From positions 1 through 56,455 of the IMG/VR virus record IMGVR_UViG_3300030117_005233: a stretch of 56,455 bases of DNA; one strand, written 5' to 3'. This DNA comes from a virus. The notes beneath the pieces were generated by a model that was given only the letters and a program-made list of their open reading frames with translations, was not told the origin of the DNA and ran no database searches. Below, piece after piece: positions 32,147-42,600 of the stretch; the first letter of the stretch is position 1, and the number at the start of each line of letters is the position of its first letter. Made by a program: the position numbers and the translations under genes.

Positions 32147-33199
32147 ATGTCTCTATTAGATAAATTAAAGAAAAACTCAAAGATAGAAGGTGCTGATGTA
32201 TTAAGCGACAGCAATCTCTATTCAACAAAAGATGTTTGTCAGACATCTGTTCCAATGATAAACGTAGCTTTATCTGGTTCTATTGACGGCGGTCTTACTT
32301 CTGGTTTGACTGTATTAGCAGGTCCATCTAAACACTTCAAGACTTCTTTTGGTTTGTTAATGGCTGCTGCGTATCTTAAAAAACATGAAGATGCAGTATT
32401 ATTATTTTACGATTCAGAGTTTGGTTCTCCTCAAGCTTACTTCGAAGCTTTTGGTATCGACACTGATCGTGTACTTCATACACCAGTTCCTAACGTAGAA
32501 CAACTAAAGTTTGACTTAGTTGGTCAACTAGAACAAATTGAACGCGGTGATAAAGTAGTAATCATGATTGATTCAGTTGGTAACTTAGCTTCTAAAAAAG
32601 AATTGGAAGATGCATTAAATGAAAAGTCTGTGGCTGATATGTCACGAGCTAAAGCACTAAAAGGTTTATTTAGAATGGTAACTCCATATCTTACAATGAA
32701 AAATGTTCCACTACTTGCGGTCAACCATACTTATCAAGAGATTGGTTTGTTTCCAAAAGCTGTGGTATCTGGTGGTACAGGTATTATGTACTCAGCAGAT
32801 AACGTATGGATTATCGGTCGTCAACAAGAAAAAGACGGCACACAAGTTAAAGGATATAACTTTGTAATCAATGTTGAGAAATCAAGGTTTGTAAAAGAAA
32901 AGTCTAAGATTCCTATCTCAGTTACATGGGAAGGTGGTATTGAAAAATGGTCTGGTCTTACAGATGTGGGTCTTGAACTTGGCTATGTAAGAAAACCAAA
33001 AGTTGGTTGGTATCAAGCAGTCAATCCTGCTACAGGTGAAGAACTAACTGGTAATAAGAGAATGAAAGATACATTAACATCTGAGTTTTGGACTGATGTA
33101 TTTGCAAAGACTGATTTTGCAAAAGCAATAAAAGACCACTACTCTGTTGGACATGTTGCAATGATTACAGGTGATAATAATGAAACTGAAGATAACTAA
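32147..33199 (+). CDS. uvsX: UvsX RecA-like recombinase
   Basis: 350 residues. LAGPSKHFKTSFGLLMAA is Walker A with the FKT variant of T4-type UvsX (near residues 60-68), VLLFYDSEFGSP the adjacent RecA strand, and VVIMIDSVGNLASKKE Walker B. LLAVNHTYQEIG is the L2-side strand. It forms filaments on single-stranded DNA for strand exchange and recombination-dependent replication. T4 UvsX has 391 residues. Confidence 0.93.
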   Translation: MSLLDKLKKNSKIEGADVLSDSNLYSTKDVCQTSVPMINVALSGSIDGGLTSGLTVLAGPSKHFKTSFGLLMAAAYLKKHEDAVLLFYDSEFGSPQAYFEAFGIDTDRVLHTPVPNVEQLKFDLVGQLEQIERGDKVVIMIDSVGNLASKKELEDALNEKSVADMSRAKALKGLFRMVTPYLTMKNVPLLAVNHTYQEIGLFPKAVVSGGTGIMYSADNVWIIGRQQEKDGTQVKGYNFVINVEKSRFVKEKSKIPISVTWEGGIEKWSGLTDVGLELGYVRKPKVGWYQAVNPATGEELTGNKRMKDTLTSEFWTDVFAKTDFAKAIKDHYSVGHVAMITGDNNETEDN

Positions 33200-33635
33200 A
33201 GAAGTATTTGAATTTGTAGAAATACCTGCATCAGCCGCTGAAGTTTATTCTATTAGAATTAAAAAAGGTAGATACAAAAATGTAATCTACAAATATGGTC
33301 CTGTAAAGTTTACAGAAGACAAAGAAAATGGACAATTAGGTTTTAACTTTGACTTTGGTGTAGATGTCGGTTCAAATAGATATTCTAAAAAAGATCTAGT
33401 AAACAGCGAGAAATTTAAAAAGTTTATTGCTGATATATTAATATTTATTATGGAAGAAGATTTAGCATCTCAGTTAGAAGATAAATGGAAAGATCACTAT
33501 GGTAAAGATTATCCATTTCCAGTAGTAACTCCAGGTAAAGATGCAGTAGATACATCAGATGATGATAACTTTGAAAGATGGTCAATAAGAGAAGATGACG
33601 AACATACAACGACTGATACTAAAGAAGATATGTAA
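33180..33635 (+). CDS. conserved hypothetical protein between uvsX and gp41
   Basis: 151 residues from the ATG at 33180, overlapping uvsX by 20 bases. The N-terminal two thirds have alternating charged strands (VYSIRIKKGRYKNVIY, LGFNFDFGVDVG) and the C-terminus is strongly acidic (TSDDDNFERW, EDDEHTTTDTKED). Proteins of this size and position occur in marine T4-like phages without known function; a recombination or helicase partner is a reasonable guess. Confidence 0.65.
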   Translation: MKLKITKEVFEFVEIPASAAEVYSIRIKKGRYKNVIYKYGPVKFTEDKENGQLGFNFDFGVDVGSNRYSKKDLVNSEKFKKFIADILIFIMEEDLASQLEDKWKDHYGKDYPFPVVTPGKDAVDTSDDDNFERWSIREDDEHTTTDTKEDM

Positions 33636-34962
33636 TGATGAACAATTTGCTCGTAAAGCATTACCTTTTATCAAACCTGATTATTTTGAAGGCACCGATA
33701 GAATAGCTTACGATCTTGTTCTTGATTTTATTACAAAGTTTAATTCGCTTCCTTCTAAAAGTTCGCTTCAAGTAGAGTTTGTAAACTCTGCGAAAAATGT
33801 AGCAGCTAATCAAGAAGTAGTAAGTGTAATCAATGACATCATTGTCGACGAAAAAGTTGACGATCGATGGCTATTAGAAAATACTGAAAAGTGGTGTAAA
33901 GACAGAGCCATCTTTCTCGGTATCATGAAATCTATTAGTATTATTGATGGTAAACAAAAAGAATTAGACAAAGGTGCAATACCAGATATTCTTACAAAAG
34001 CTTTATCTGTTTCTTTCGATCGTAATGTAGGTCACGACTATATCGAAGATTCCACTAATCGTTTTGACTTCTATCATCGTGTAGAAGATAAAATGCCTTT
34101 TGATATTAGTTTGTTTAACACTGTTACTAATGGTGGTATTAGTAAAAAAACTCTTAACATTATTCTTGCTGGAACTGGAGTTGGTAAATCATTAGCAATG
34201 TGTCATTTTGCAGCTGCTGCCTTAGAACAAGGTAGAAATGTTTTATATATTACTTTAGAAATGGCCGAAGAAAAAATCGCTGAACGTATCGATGCTAACC
34301 TTATGGATACAGACATTACAAACTTAAATACATTATCTAAAACACAATTTGATAATAAAATTCAAAATATTAAAAATAAAACGCAAGGTAGACTTGTTGT
34401 AAAAGAATATCCAACTGCATCTGCACATAGTGGTCATTTTCGTGCATTACTTAATGAACTAGAACTTAAAAAAGATTTCAAACCAGATGTCGTGTATATT
34501 GATTACCTAAATATATGTGCGTCTTCTCGTATCAAAGGTTTAGGTGGTTCAGTAAATACTTATCACATGGTAAAAGCAATTGCTGAAGAAGTTCGTGGTC
34601 TTGCAATTGAGTTTAATGTTCCTATTTGGTCTGCAACTCAAGTTACTCGTGGTGGATTTAATTCTTCTGATGTAGAACTAACTGATACTTCAGAGTCGTT
34701 TGGTTTGCCTGCAACTGCTGACTTAATGTTAGCTATGATTTCAACGGAACAACTTGAAGGTATGAATCAGGTAATGTTTAAACAATTAAAGAATCGTTAC
34801 AACGATCCAACTAAGAATAAAAGATTTGTAGTCGGTATTGATCGTCCTAAAATGAGACTATACGAACTCGATGATAGTGCTCAAGATGATATAATACCAG
34901 ACGTACATGAATACACAATAGGTGAATCTACTAAACAAGATTTTAGTTCATTTACTGTATAA
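33595..34962 (+). CDS. 41: replicative DNA helicase (gp41-like)
   Basis: 455 residues, overlapping the preceding gene by 41 bases. DEQFARKALPFIKPDYF near the N-terminus is typical of phage gp41. LAGTGVGKSLAMCHF is Walker A, VLYITLEMAEEKIAERI the H1a strand of DnaB-like helicases, DVVYIDYLNIC Walker B, and WSATQVTRGGF H3. It unwinds DNA ahead of gp43 as a hexamer and is loaded by gp59, found at 55770. Confidence 0.92.
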   Translation: MTNIQRLILKKICNDEQFARKALPFIKPDYFEGTDRIAYDLVLDFITKFNSLPSKSSLQVEFVNSAKNVAANQEVVSVINDIIVDEKVDDRWLLENTEKWCKDRAIFLGIMKSISIIDGKQKELDKGAIPDILTKALSVSFDRNVGHDYIEDSTNRFDFYHRVEDKMPFDISLFNTVTNGGISKKTLNIILAGTGVGKSLAMCHFAAAALEQGRNVLYITLEMAEEKIAERIDANLMDTDITNLNTLSKTQFDNKIQNIKNKTQGRLVVKEYPTASAHSGHFRALLNELELKKDFKPDVVYIDYLNICASSRIKGLGGSVNTYHMVKAIAEEVRGLAIEFNVPIWSATQVTRGGFNSSDVELTDTSESFGLPATADLMLAMISTEQLEGMNQVMFKQLKNRYNDPTKNKRFVVGIDRPKMRLYELDDSAQDDIIPDVHEYTIGESTKQDFSSFTV

Positions 34963-34971
34963 GGAGAAATA

Positions 34972-35229
34972 ATGTTTATAGAATGTTATAGAATCCCAAT
35001 AAATGATTGGGGAAATGTTGATGCAAAAATTAGAGTGCCAGAGAATAAAATTCTTATTCCTCTGAATAGAATTGATTATGTGCAATCAGCTCCTCAAATG
35101 CCAAATAGAGCAGAGATTCTTTTATCAACTGATAAGAGAGTTCATGTACTTGGAAGTTATGAAGATATTCTTGCTCGAATAGAAAACTTGGGAGAAACAA
35201 CACATATAATGAATAGATTAGAAGATTAG
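34972..35229 (+). CDS. hypothetical protein
   Basis: 85 residues, with AAGGAGA before the ATG. It has a compact mixed fold (VPENKILIPLNRIDYV, ILLSTDKRVHVLGSYEDI) that resembles small phage flap-like beta proteins where a number or set-point is compared, but no family is recognised. It follows gp41 in the same operon. Confidence 0.55.
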   Translation: MFIECYRIPINDWGNVDAKIRVPENKILIPLNRIDYVQSAPQMPNRAEILLSTDKRVHVLGSYEDILARIENLGETTHIMNRLED

Positions 35230-35238
35230 GAGTATATT

Positions 35239-35424
35239 ATGAATTATGATAAAGTATTCTTTTGGGCATCTTTAGTATCTATCGTAATTTCTATTGCGAT
35301 TTGGTGTGAAGTATGGCCTGGAGTAGAGCCAGGTTTATCAAAGATAACAGGTATCTTTGTTGGCTTATGGGCACCGACCCTAATGGTTTTATCTAATAGG
35401 TGTAAAGCTAACTGTAATGGTTAG
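35239..35424 (+). CDS. small membrane protein
   Basis: 61 residues with two membrane segments (KVFFWASLVSIVISIAIWC and ITGIFVGLWAPTLMVL) and two Cys near the end. TTAGGAG lies upstream. The structured element at 35425-35520 begins right after its stop. Confidence 0.6.
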   Translation: MNYDKVFFWASLVSIVISIAIWCEVWPGVEPGLSKITGIFVGLWAPTLMVLSNRCKANCNG

Positions 35425-35433
35425 ATTACGCTA

Positions 35434-35513
35434 GTTCCGAGGCGGTCGCGTGTCAAGTTACACGGTTCGTGAGGAACGCTACCCGCGGTAGGGGTCCGCG
35501 TGACAAACCCCTA
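35434..35513 (+). ncRNA. compact structured RNA with attenuator-like alternative stems
   Basis: A GC-rich island in very AT-rich surroundings. CGTGT (35449-35453) pairs with ACACG (35460-35464), enclosed by GTTCC (35434-35438) with GGAAC (35473-35477). CTACC (35479-35483) pairs with GGTAG (35487-35491). TAGGGGT (35489-35495) pairs with ACCCCTA (35507-35513). The last two stems share 35489-35491 and exclude each other in full, as in terminator/anti-terminator switches. No tRNA cloverleaf can be drawn. It lies between two small membrane-protein genes and could be a riboswitch-like leader or a short free RNA. Confidence 0.55.
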
Positions 35514-35520
35514 TTAATTT
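35489..35520 (+). terminator. possible intrinsic terminator of the RNA element
   Basis: Seven-pair stem TAGGGGT/ACCCCTA with an 11-base loop, followed by TTAATTT. The T-run is broken, so termination may be partial. Confidence 0.45.
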
Positions 35521-35622
35521 ATGAAAAAAATATGGAACTGGTTAGAAGAACATGCTATTACATTTTGTATTAGCTTAATAGTTGTATTAATAATATGGAT
35601 AGAGTGTTTTGTTAAGATGTAA
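35521..35622 (+). CDS. membrane microprotein (33 aa)
   Basis: 33 residues: MKKIWNWLEEH, then one membrane segment (ITFCISLIVVLIIWIECF) and VKM. The start follows directly on the RNA element and overlaps the next gene by 14 bases. No Shine-Dalgarno is evident, so translation may depend on the RNA. Confidence 0.45.
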   Translation: MKKIWNWLEEHAITFCISLIVVLIIWIECFVKM

Positions 35623-35830
35623 TCACAATATAGAATGGAATAATGTATCAGATATAGTAGACTTTTATGGTACATGGTTAAAAAAAGATATAGATTTAAT
35701 AAAAGAAAAAGTAAATGAAGTAGATAGTTTATCAGAACAAATGAAAATATTTGATAAATATTTTAAACCTGTCGTCTATCTAAAATATGGAAACCCTAAA
35801 TGGTCAATGTACGGATATGACAAACACTAA
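35609..35830 (+). CDS. hypothetical protein
   Basis: 73 residues from a TTG. It is largely helical and charged (WLKKDIDLIKEKVNEVDSL), followed by a Tyr-rich end (KYGNPKWSMYGYDKH). No ATG is available near the frame start. Overlaps the next gene by 14 bases. Confidence 0.5.
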   Translation: MLRCNHNIEWNNVSDIVDFYGTWLKKDIDLIKEKVNEVDSLSEQMKIFDKYFKPVVYLKYGNPKWSMYGYDKH

Positions 35831-36068
35831 TAAAAAGAAAGTAGTCTTTCATGGAATGAAAGGTGAACAAATTGAAGTTGATTTAAGTGAACACGACGCA
35901 GTAAAACATCACAATCACACTATAAATATAGAATCCGGTGCGTGGAATCAAAGAAACTTTTCTAATGATCCAACAAAAGTTTATAATGGCATGGAAATTA
36001 AACAAGATCATGGAGAACCTTTATTCCCTTGGTTACATGATATATTTAAAAAAAGGAAAAAGAAATGA
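35817..36068 (+). CDS. hypothetical protein
   Basis: 83 residues from the ATG within the previous gene's end. VVFHGMKGEQIEVDLSEHD is a small strand-turn-strand unit, HHNHTINIE may bind metal, and the C-terminus is basic (FKKRKKK). Overlaps the lipoprotein gene by ATGA. Function unknown. Confidence 0.5.
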   Translation: MTNTNKKKVVFHGMKGEQIEVDLSEHDAVKHHNHTINIESGAWNQRNFSNDPTKVYNGMEIKQDHGEPLFPWLHDIFKKRKKK

Positions 36069-36298
36069 AAGATAATACATTTAAATGGGTGTCAAAGTTT
36101 TTTATTACATTAGGTGTAATATATTGGGTATGTTTAGTTACGGCAGCTTTAACAGGCTGTAAAACAACTAAAGATTGTTCAAGTTGTAGCAATTGTGATA
36201 CTTGTTATATTAATCCACTTGAAACTACTATATCTTTAGACCCAATGGATAGAAGCCAATGGCATGAAAGAGAAGAATTTTTAAGACACTTCGAATAA
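36065..36298 (+). CDS. small lipoprotein
   Basis: 77 residues. A basic N-terminus, hydrophobic segment FFITLGVIYWVCLVTAA and lipobox LTGC (Cys near residue 32) indicate a lipoprotein signal. A Cys cluster follows (KDCSSCSNCDTC), possibly metal-binding. Small phage lipoproteins can be spanin-like (Rz1) or exclusion factors. Its stop abuts the convergent PAAR gene. Confidence 0.65.
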   Translation: MKDNTFKWVSKFFITLGVIYWVCLVTAALTGCKTTKDCSSCSNCDTCYINPLETTISLDPMDRSQWHEREEFLRHFE

Positions 36299-36640
36299 TT
36301 ATCCACCAGCTAAAACATTTGGTGAACCTTCTGCAACAGAAGTATTAGGTCCTGCACTTGTTCTTATTTTATCTCCGATTCTACCGATACCTTTACCATT
36401 AACAAAAACTGTTCTAGATCCTACAGCTATTTCATCCCCGGGATGAAAAGTGCAGTTAGGGTGCAATGGGGTTCCAGCTGGAGTATACAGATGTGGCAAA
36501 CCTAAATGCGGTGTATTAGTATGACCTTGACAAGATACTTTTATACCGTTAACAAAGACATTATTTGAACCTTGCCTTCTACGTGGAATTTCTTTACATT
36601 CCATCATTTCTTTATCTCCAACTCTACATACTCCTGGCAT
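36299..36640 (-). CDS. PAAR-repeat tail-tip protein
   Basis: 113 residues. MPGVCRVGDKEMMECKEIPR begins a PAAR-like unit and GSRTVFVNGKGIGRIGDKIR is another, with FVNGIKVSCQGH between; His and Cys residues can bind the single metal of the tip. PAAR proteins sharpen the VgrG/gp5 spike of contractile tails. A TATAAATA box lies five bases upstream, no Shine-Dalgarno is seen, and the gene is read toward the same end as the giant gene upstream of it. Confidence 0.85.
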   Translation of the reverse strand: MPGVCRVGDKEMMECKEIPRRRQGSNNVFVNGIKVSCQGHTNTPHLGLPHLYTPAGTPLHPNCTFHPGDEIAVGSRTVFVNGKGIGRIGDKIRTSAGPNTSVAEGSPNVLAGG

Positions 36641-36645
36641 AACTA

Positions 36646-36653
36646 TATTTATA
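36646..36653 (-). promoter_or_regulatory. late promoter TATAAATA for the PAAR gene
   Basis: Exact box on the minus strand, five bases before the ATG at 36640; overlaps the last codons of the giant gene. It predicts a leaderless late transcript. Confidence 0.7.
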
Positions 36654-39600
36654 ATACTGGTGAGAAGTTATGTAAATTTATTGATGTTATCGTTTTTGCT
36701 TGTTGGTATGTATCTGTGGCTGTAGTATTATAACTTATTCTACCAAAAGTAGGAGAGTTAGTCCATAGGTGTGGAGACTGGCCAATTGGGGTCATTCCGT
36801 ATGAACCGGGAAAACGACTTTTTGTTTCATTTAATGGCCATGGGCTATCACTTATTAGATTTTTAATTAGTGCCATGTCTCTACGTAGTTCATTTATTGC
36901 CATTGTTGCTCCACCATTATCATAATGTTTAGCTTGGAAATTTGCAAAAATTAGATAACTATCACCAATAGGCTCTGTGTTAATAGAACCATTTATTTTT
37001 CTTCTTGCCCTCCAATAAGGGTCACCACCAATTCGTTCATACAATTCTTCGTAATCATAATAGTCAGAACTATATCCAGATGGATCCTCCCTGACTTCTT
37101 CTAAAGTTGGATAATTATTTGCAGCTACATTCATTTCAACGGTATATGCCGGCGAATTTTGTTTATGCAGTACATATTCATCTCCATTAGCATCTACTTT
37201 TAATATATTCCAATATGCGTTTCTAGTGTATCTGTCTATTCTATCCTCAAGCGTAAGGCCAGTTCCCGCGTAAGGTGAACTGGTTATATCAGGATCAATT
37301 AATAATTCTAATTTATATTTTTCGCCGAATTCATCCATAGGAGTTTCAAATAAAGTTCCGTTAATGCGATCATATTTAGAGTTAATGCCAGTACGACTTT
37401 TAATACCATCAACATCATCACCCGATTCAGCCGCAGAAGGTTCATCTATGTTAACATATGCTCTAAGCTCTCTTCCTATACCTTGCGCTACGGTATTAAA
37501 TACCGGTTTATTATATTGCACTAATTCTATTTCATTAGTTACTATTCCGAGTTCACTAATTCTTTCTATTTGATATGCAACTTGATATGGCACAATTCTT
37601 GAAGGAGTATTGTCTACCGTAATATCAAATACTGTATTTGCTGTAGGTGGAAGAGGCCAACCATATCCTTTATAATCTTTAATTAATTCTTTACCGCTAT
37701 ATCTTTTTAAATTAAAACCTGCATAATATGTAGGTGAATCTTCAGAATCATACTCAGTTTTTAATTCAGTTCCGCTTTGATCAGACCATTTAGCAGTAAG
37801 TATTGTTGCATTTGGAGAATCAGCCGTGTATAAAGCAGGCGCATCAGGAATACCAGTTACTTGAGTGGTATAATTAACTCCATAAAAAGTAGGTATATAA
37901 TATGGCGGAGCTTCCATTTGTTGATCTGTATGATCGAATATTGCTTCAGCTCGTCTTCTTGCTTGCGACCAGCTTGTGTCCCATAATTCAGAAAAGATCG
38001 GCGCTTTTTCTATTGTGCCAACTTGTGGAGCTATTTTATTAGAAGTTAACCAGCTTGTTGTAAGTGTGGCAGCAACTATATCACGATCAGGGTTTTCATA
38101 ACCCTGAAAGAAGCGATAGTTTTCTTGGTTATAATCTGAAAAATTCTGCTGATCAAATAACAGTCCTGAAGAGGACTTTACATAAGTTTCTACAGGCCAA
38201 CTACCTAATGGATCTTCTTCATCGATAATATAATCTACTTCCCAATTTGCAACATCACTAGGCATACCGGTTTGAGTGTAAACAGTATCGCCGCTAACAG
38301 GTTTTAATTTCTCTTGGCCTGTAAAATAATCAAGATAACCAAATTCGCTGACTTTAATTTTACTAAATACAATAGAATAGTTTCTAAATCTAGACTGAAA
38401 TAGGAATGTATTGACTCCCTGTGATCGTGCCAGAGTCGGCGCGACATGATCTACAGGCCTAGTATCATAAAATAAATTTCTCATGACAAAAGCAATAGAC
38501 GGGACTGTATTTTCTAGTACAACAACACTGTCTTCATTCCTGTAATTGGCTCTAGCTTCGAAAGCTATATCTGACGCGTGCTCTTCAGGATGATAGTAAT
38601 CTCCACTTGTATAAAAATATCCTGTTTTCTTTAGTACTGAACGTGAAAATCCATCATCAAATAGCTTAGGATAGCCATCACTACCTAAAGACGTGTAAGC
38701 TAAAGATGTGCTAAAGTACATAACAGGTCTAAAATTATAAGGGAACGAAGACCAATTTACAGGTATCCAATGATGATGTTTAAATCTTTTATCTACAGTT
38801 CCATAATGTAAATTTGTACATCTATCATTTGAACCATTTCCATCATGCGCTTTAATATATTCATCTCTTGCTTCAATACTGTTCATAAGAATATCATTTG
38901 GAAACTCTTCGAATATTTGTTTTTCCTCTGGTGGATTATATTGACTACTAGTGGGTGCACTATAATAATAGCCTGTTCTGAAACTAGTAAATCCATCCTC
39001 TTCTTCCTCAGGATGTTTTGTTCTCATTGCAACTTTTGATTTATTCCCTGCGCCTCTTGCATCAACTAGCATCCATGTAGTATTAAGTCTAGGATCTGTA
39101 AATCCGGTTGTTGTCATCCTTATAGATTTAGGATCTATCATTGAATCTATTTCATCTCTTCTATATTTTTCATCGACGTATATTTGAAATATTTTATTTC
39201 CTTGTTTATATAATTCAGTTCCGTTATGGGTATTATTATAACTATAACTGCCGTTCCAAGTTCCGCCATCACTGATTGCATATTGAAAATTATCTTTTTT
39301 TATTTCAAAATCAGCGTGAACTGCGTTTTGTATTATTAACTTGCCTCCGGCATCTCCACTTTTAGAAATTTTAAAGTGATTATCTTGGCTATAAAATACA
39401 GGTGAGTTAACACCATAAAAAAGTGGATTACTTTGAAGTGGATTAGGATATGGTCCCCATTGATAGAAAGTAGAATTATTTAAATTCCATGCTTCTATAG
39501 GTGAATTACTATTGATAAATCCTTCAGCTGCTATAGTTATAATCTCAGGACTTTGTCGATTTATAATATCCGTATCTGCAATAACAACTTGGAATGTTGT

Positions 39601-42600
39601 ATTACCTGGATCAAGGCTTGGATCTTGTGTTGCTCTTATTGCAGGATGTTCATTTTTGTGATGAGCTGGGGAATCTACTCTGTCATGAGTATCATTATAT
39701 AACGATAAAACATCTGTAGATCTAAATCCTGGCGCAGCATTACTGATAAATTCTGTTATTTGTTCTACTGTGTCAAACTGTCTATATTTGTAGTGGATAT
39801 CAGGAAAAGACCTAACAGTATATTCACCACTTAAACTAACAATAGGCAACCCTACTGTATAATCGTTATTTGCATATAATATAACATTTTCATTATAGCT
39901 ATGTTCACTTGGATCTCGTAGACCCGTACCGCCGGTAGGATCAGACACTGGAACAACTCCAATTGCTGTTCTAGTAACTCCTGGTGAAGAATGAGTATCA
40001 TTCCAAAAAAGATTATTATTAAATACTGTATATGCATCTGATGGACTAAGATTTTCTATATATCTAGGACTATCTGGTATTTCAAAAGTTCCATCATTTA
40101 TAAGCTGAAAATCAATCTCATTACACTCAAATCCTTGACTACTATCTAAACTAAATGTAAATATCTCATTACCTTCAACTATATTATTATCTTTATTTAC
40201 TCTAAATTCAAAAGAATCAGATCCAGCCCCTGGACTTCCATCTATTTTAAAACTGCCTTGAAGACGTCTAGGTGTCTTTTGAATTAGATCATTTTGTAAA
40301 ATAATACCAGGATTAGGACAATTTGCTCCTGTAGTATTAACAAAAGAAGCGTTTGAAAAATCTAATGCCGGTGAATTTTTGTTATAATAGAAAAATGGAG
40401 AATCTACCGGAGTATTATTTCCTGTACTAGTAATGTTTTCTTCTTCAAAATCACTTTGATTAAATAATTCCAATGTACCATTAGTCCAATTGTCATTAGG
40501 ATTTTCATCTACATGATATAAATCCATGAAATCAGGAAAGAATCCAACCACATTACCATCTTTTTCCATTGTACCATTATCTAATGTTAAACCAAGTTCT
40601 TGTCCTTCTTCTGGGATAAAAAATCCTGTAGGTGGAGTTAGTCTATCCCATGTAGTAGGATCTTGAAAAGATGGAGGAAGTGTAACTACTGCTTTAGGGT
40701 CGTATGTATACCACCCTGGCAACATGTGAAATACAGAAAAGTTTCTTTGATAACTTGGATTAAACGAGCGATTACCAAATCCTCTAGGATCTATATTATA
40801 ATTTTCAAATAAAGTAGTTCTAGCGTGTACTTCTTCATTAAATACTTCACTTAGTTCTTCAAATGGCATAATATAACCAAATTGTGTTCCGTATCTTTGC
40901 TCTGTTCTTGGCCAGGATTTATATCTTTCTTTCCCTTCATCATCGGTTTGTGCATTTGGTAAAAACGATCCATAGATTTCGTGAAGACTATCGGTTTCGT
41001 TACTTGTTGAATGATTAGGTCCTAATACTTCTCCACCAAAATACGCGAATCGGCCGACTGCAATTGCAACGTCTAAAGTTTCTACTTGTGGTATTACCTC
41101 ACTATATTCATATAAGTACATTCCAATATGAGGATATATGTCATGTCTACCTGGTGCGAATCTCTCTTCTTGAACATAAAAATATTCTTCTCCTAAACGT
41201 GGAATTTTTTTTATAATATTACCTGCGGTATCTTCCATTTGTACACCGTATGTAGTTGCTATGTCACTTTCTAGAGGGACTTCTAACTCAATATAATTTT
41301 GTCCGTTTGCATCTATAGCAATATCTAATACTGTATAAATGTTTGTAAACTGATCAAGCTGCATAAACTCCCACGTTTTTACGGTTTTTCTTGGTTCAAC
41401 ATCCGAAGGAACCCACCAATTTCTTCCTCCTCCACCACCAGTTCCTACGGCCAATGGAGTAGGCCGATAAGGATCTCCTTTCCTAAATACAGGCCCCTTA
41501 TATAAAGCGGTTAAATTTGCTGTTGGCGTTAATCTTTCATCAGCTAAGTTTGGTTCGTTAAATCCTCCTTGAGATGTAGTTCTAACAAACCATTTATATC
41601 TAAAGTCTTTTCTTGGAACTATGGAACCTTCCCTAAGCTGAAACCCGCGGCCTGCAAGGTAGTCAGCCGTTGCTCTATCATATTTGGCATTGTTTGGAAA
41701 GTATTCTCTAACATCAATGTCTAGTTTAGTATCACCTGCCTTGTAATAAAATTTAACTTGACTTCCAACTTTTAAATTTTTAATATTATCAGGAATTTCT
41801 CCTAATTCTCCAAAATGCAATCTAGCTCTTCTTTTACCTCTTAACCCTGCAGATGTTGCCATTCCTGATGTTGCAGTTCCTTCTCTATAATCAAGTTGTT
41901 TCTCGCTTGCTTGTTTGTGTGTCTCTGTTATAGGTAAATTTTCCCACCTAGAAATTTGACGGCCACTATATGGGTTTGATGTTTTTCTAGTATCACTCGG
42001 ACTATTAAATCCTCCGATTCTAATAACATTTTTCCTTGGTCTTGCAATAATTTTATAAGAAGAAGTAGCAAAAGGTGCTAATGTGCCGGTTGGTGCACTT
42101 CCATCTTTATTTAAAAATTTAACGTATTGGCCAACTGAAAGTTTATCTAGTAAACTTGGGCTTTGCGTATTATAATATTGATAATAATTTTGGCTAGATT
42201 CGGACAAGAATGAACCAGTTGTTTCTCCTAACGATATATCAATATAAGGAGGTACAGATCTAAATGCATCTCCTTGAAATGCAACAGCCCCTGATACATT
42301 CCTTCCTGGATCCTCTTTTAATTTTTTAAGTGTTAAACCACTATATCCATATGTGTTTCTATATATTGTAAATTTATTTGGGCTTGAACCTCTATCAAAA
42401 GAAGCATTATTTGGAGATGCAAATGGACCGCCAAAACTAGGATGGCCTTCTCTAGGTGAATTTTGTCTTAGTAACCATTTAGCAAAGTTTATAGTTCCGT
42501 TACTACCATCTTCAGTTACTGTTGTATTAAAGTCTAATTTAGCATACTTAATTGGAGAATCAGAAACTAAAATATATTCACCATTAGCATTTCTAATAGT

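Noticed and set aside
35425-35520. tRNA gene
   Set aside because: No acceptor stem or T-arm motif can be arranged and stem spacing is wrong.
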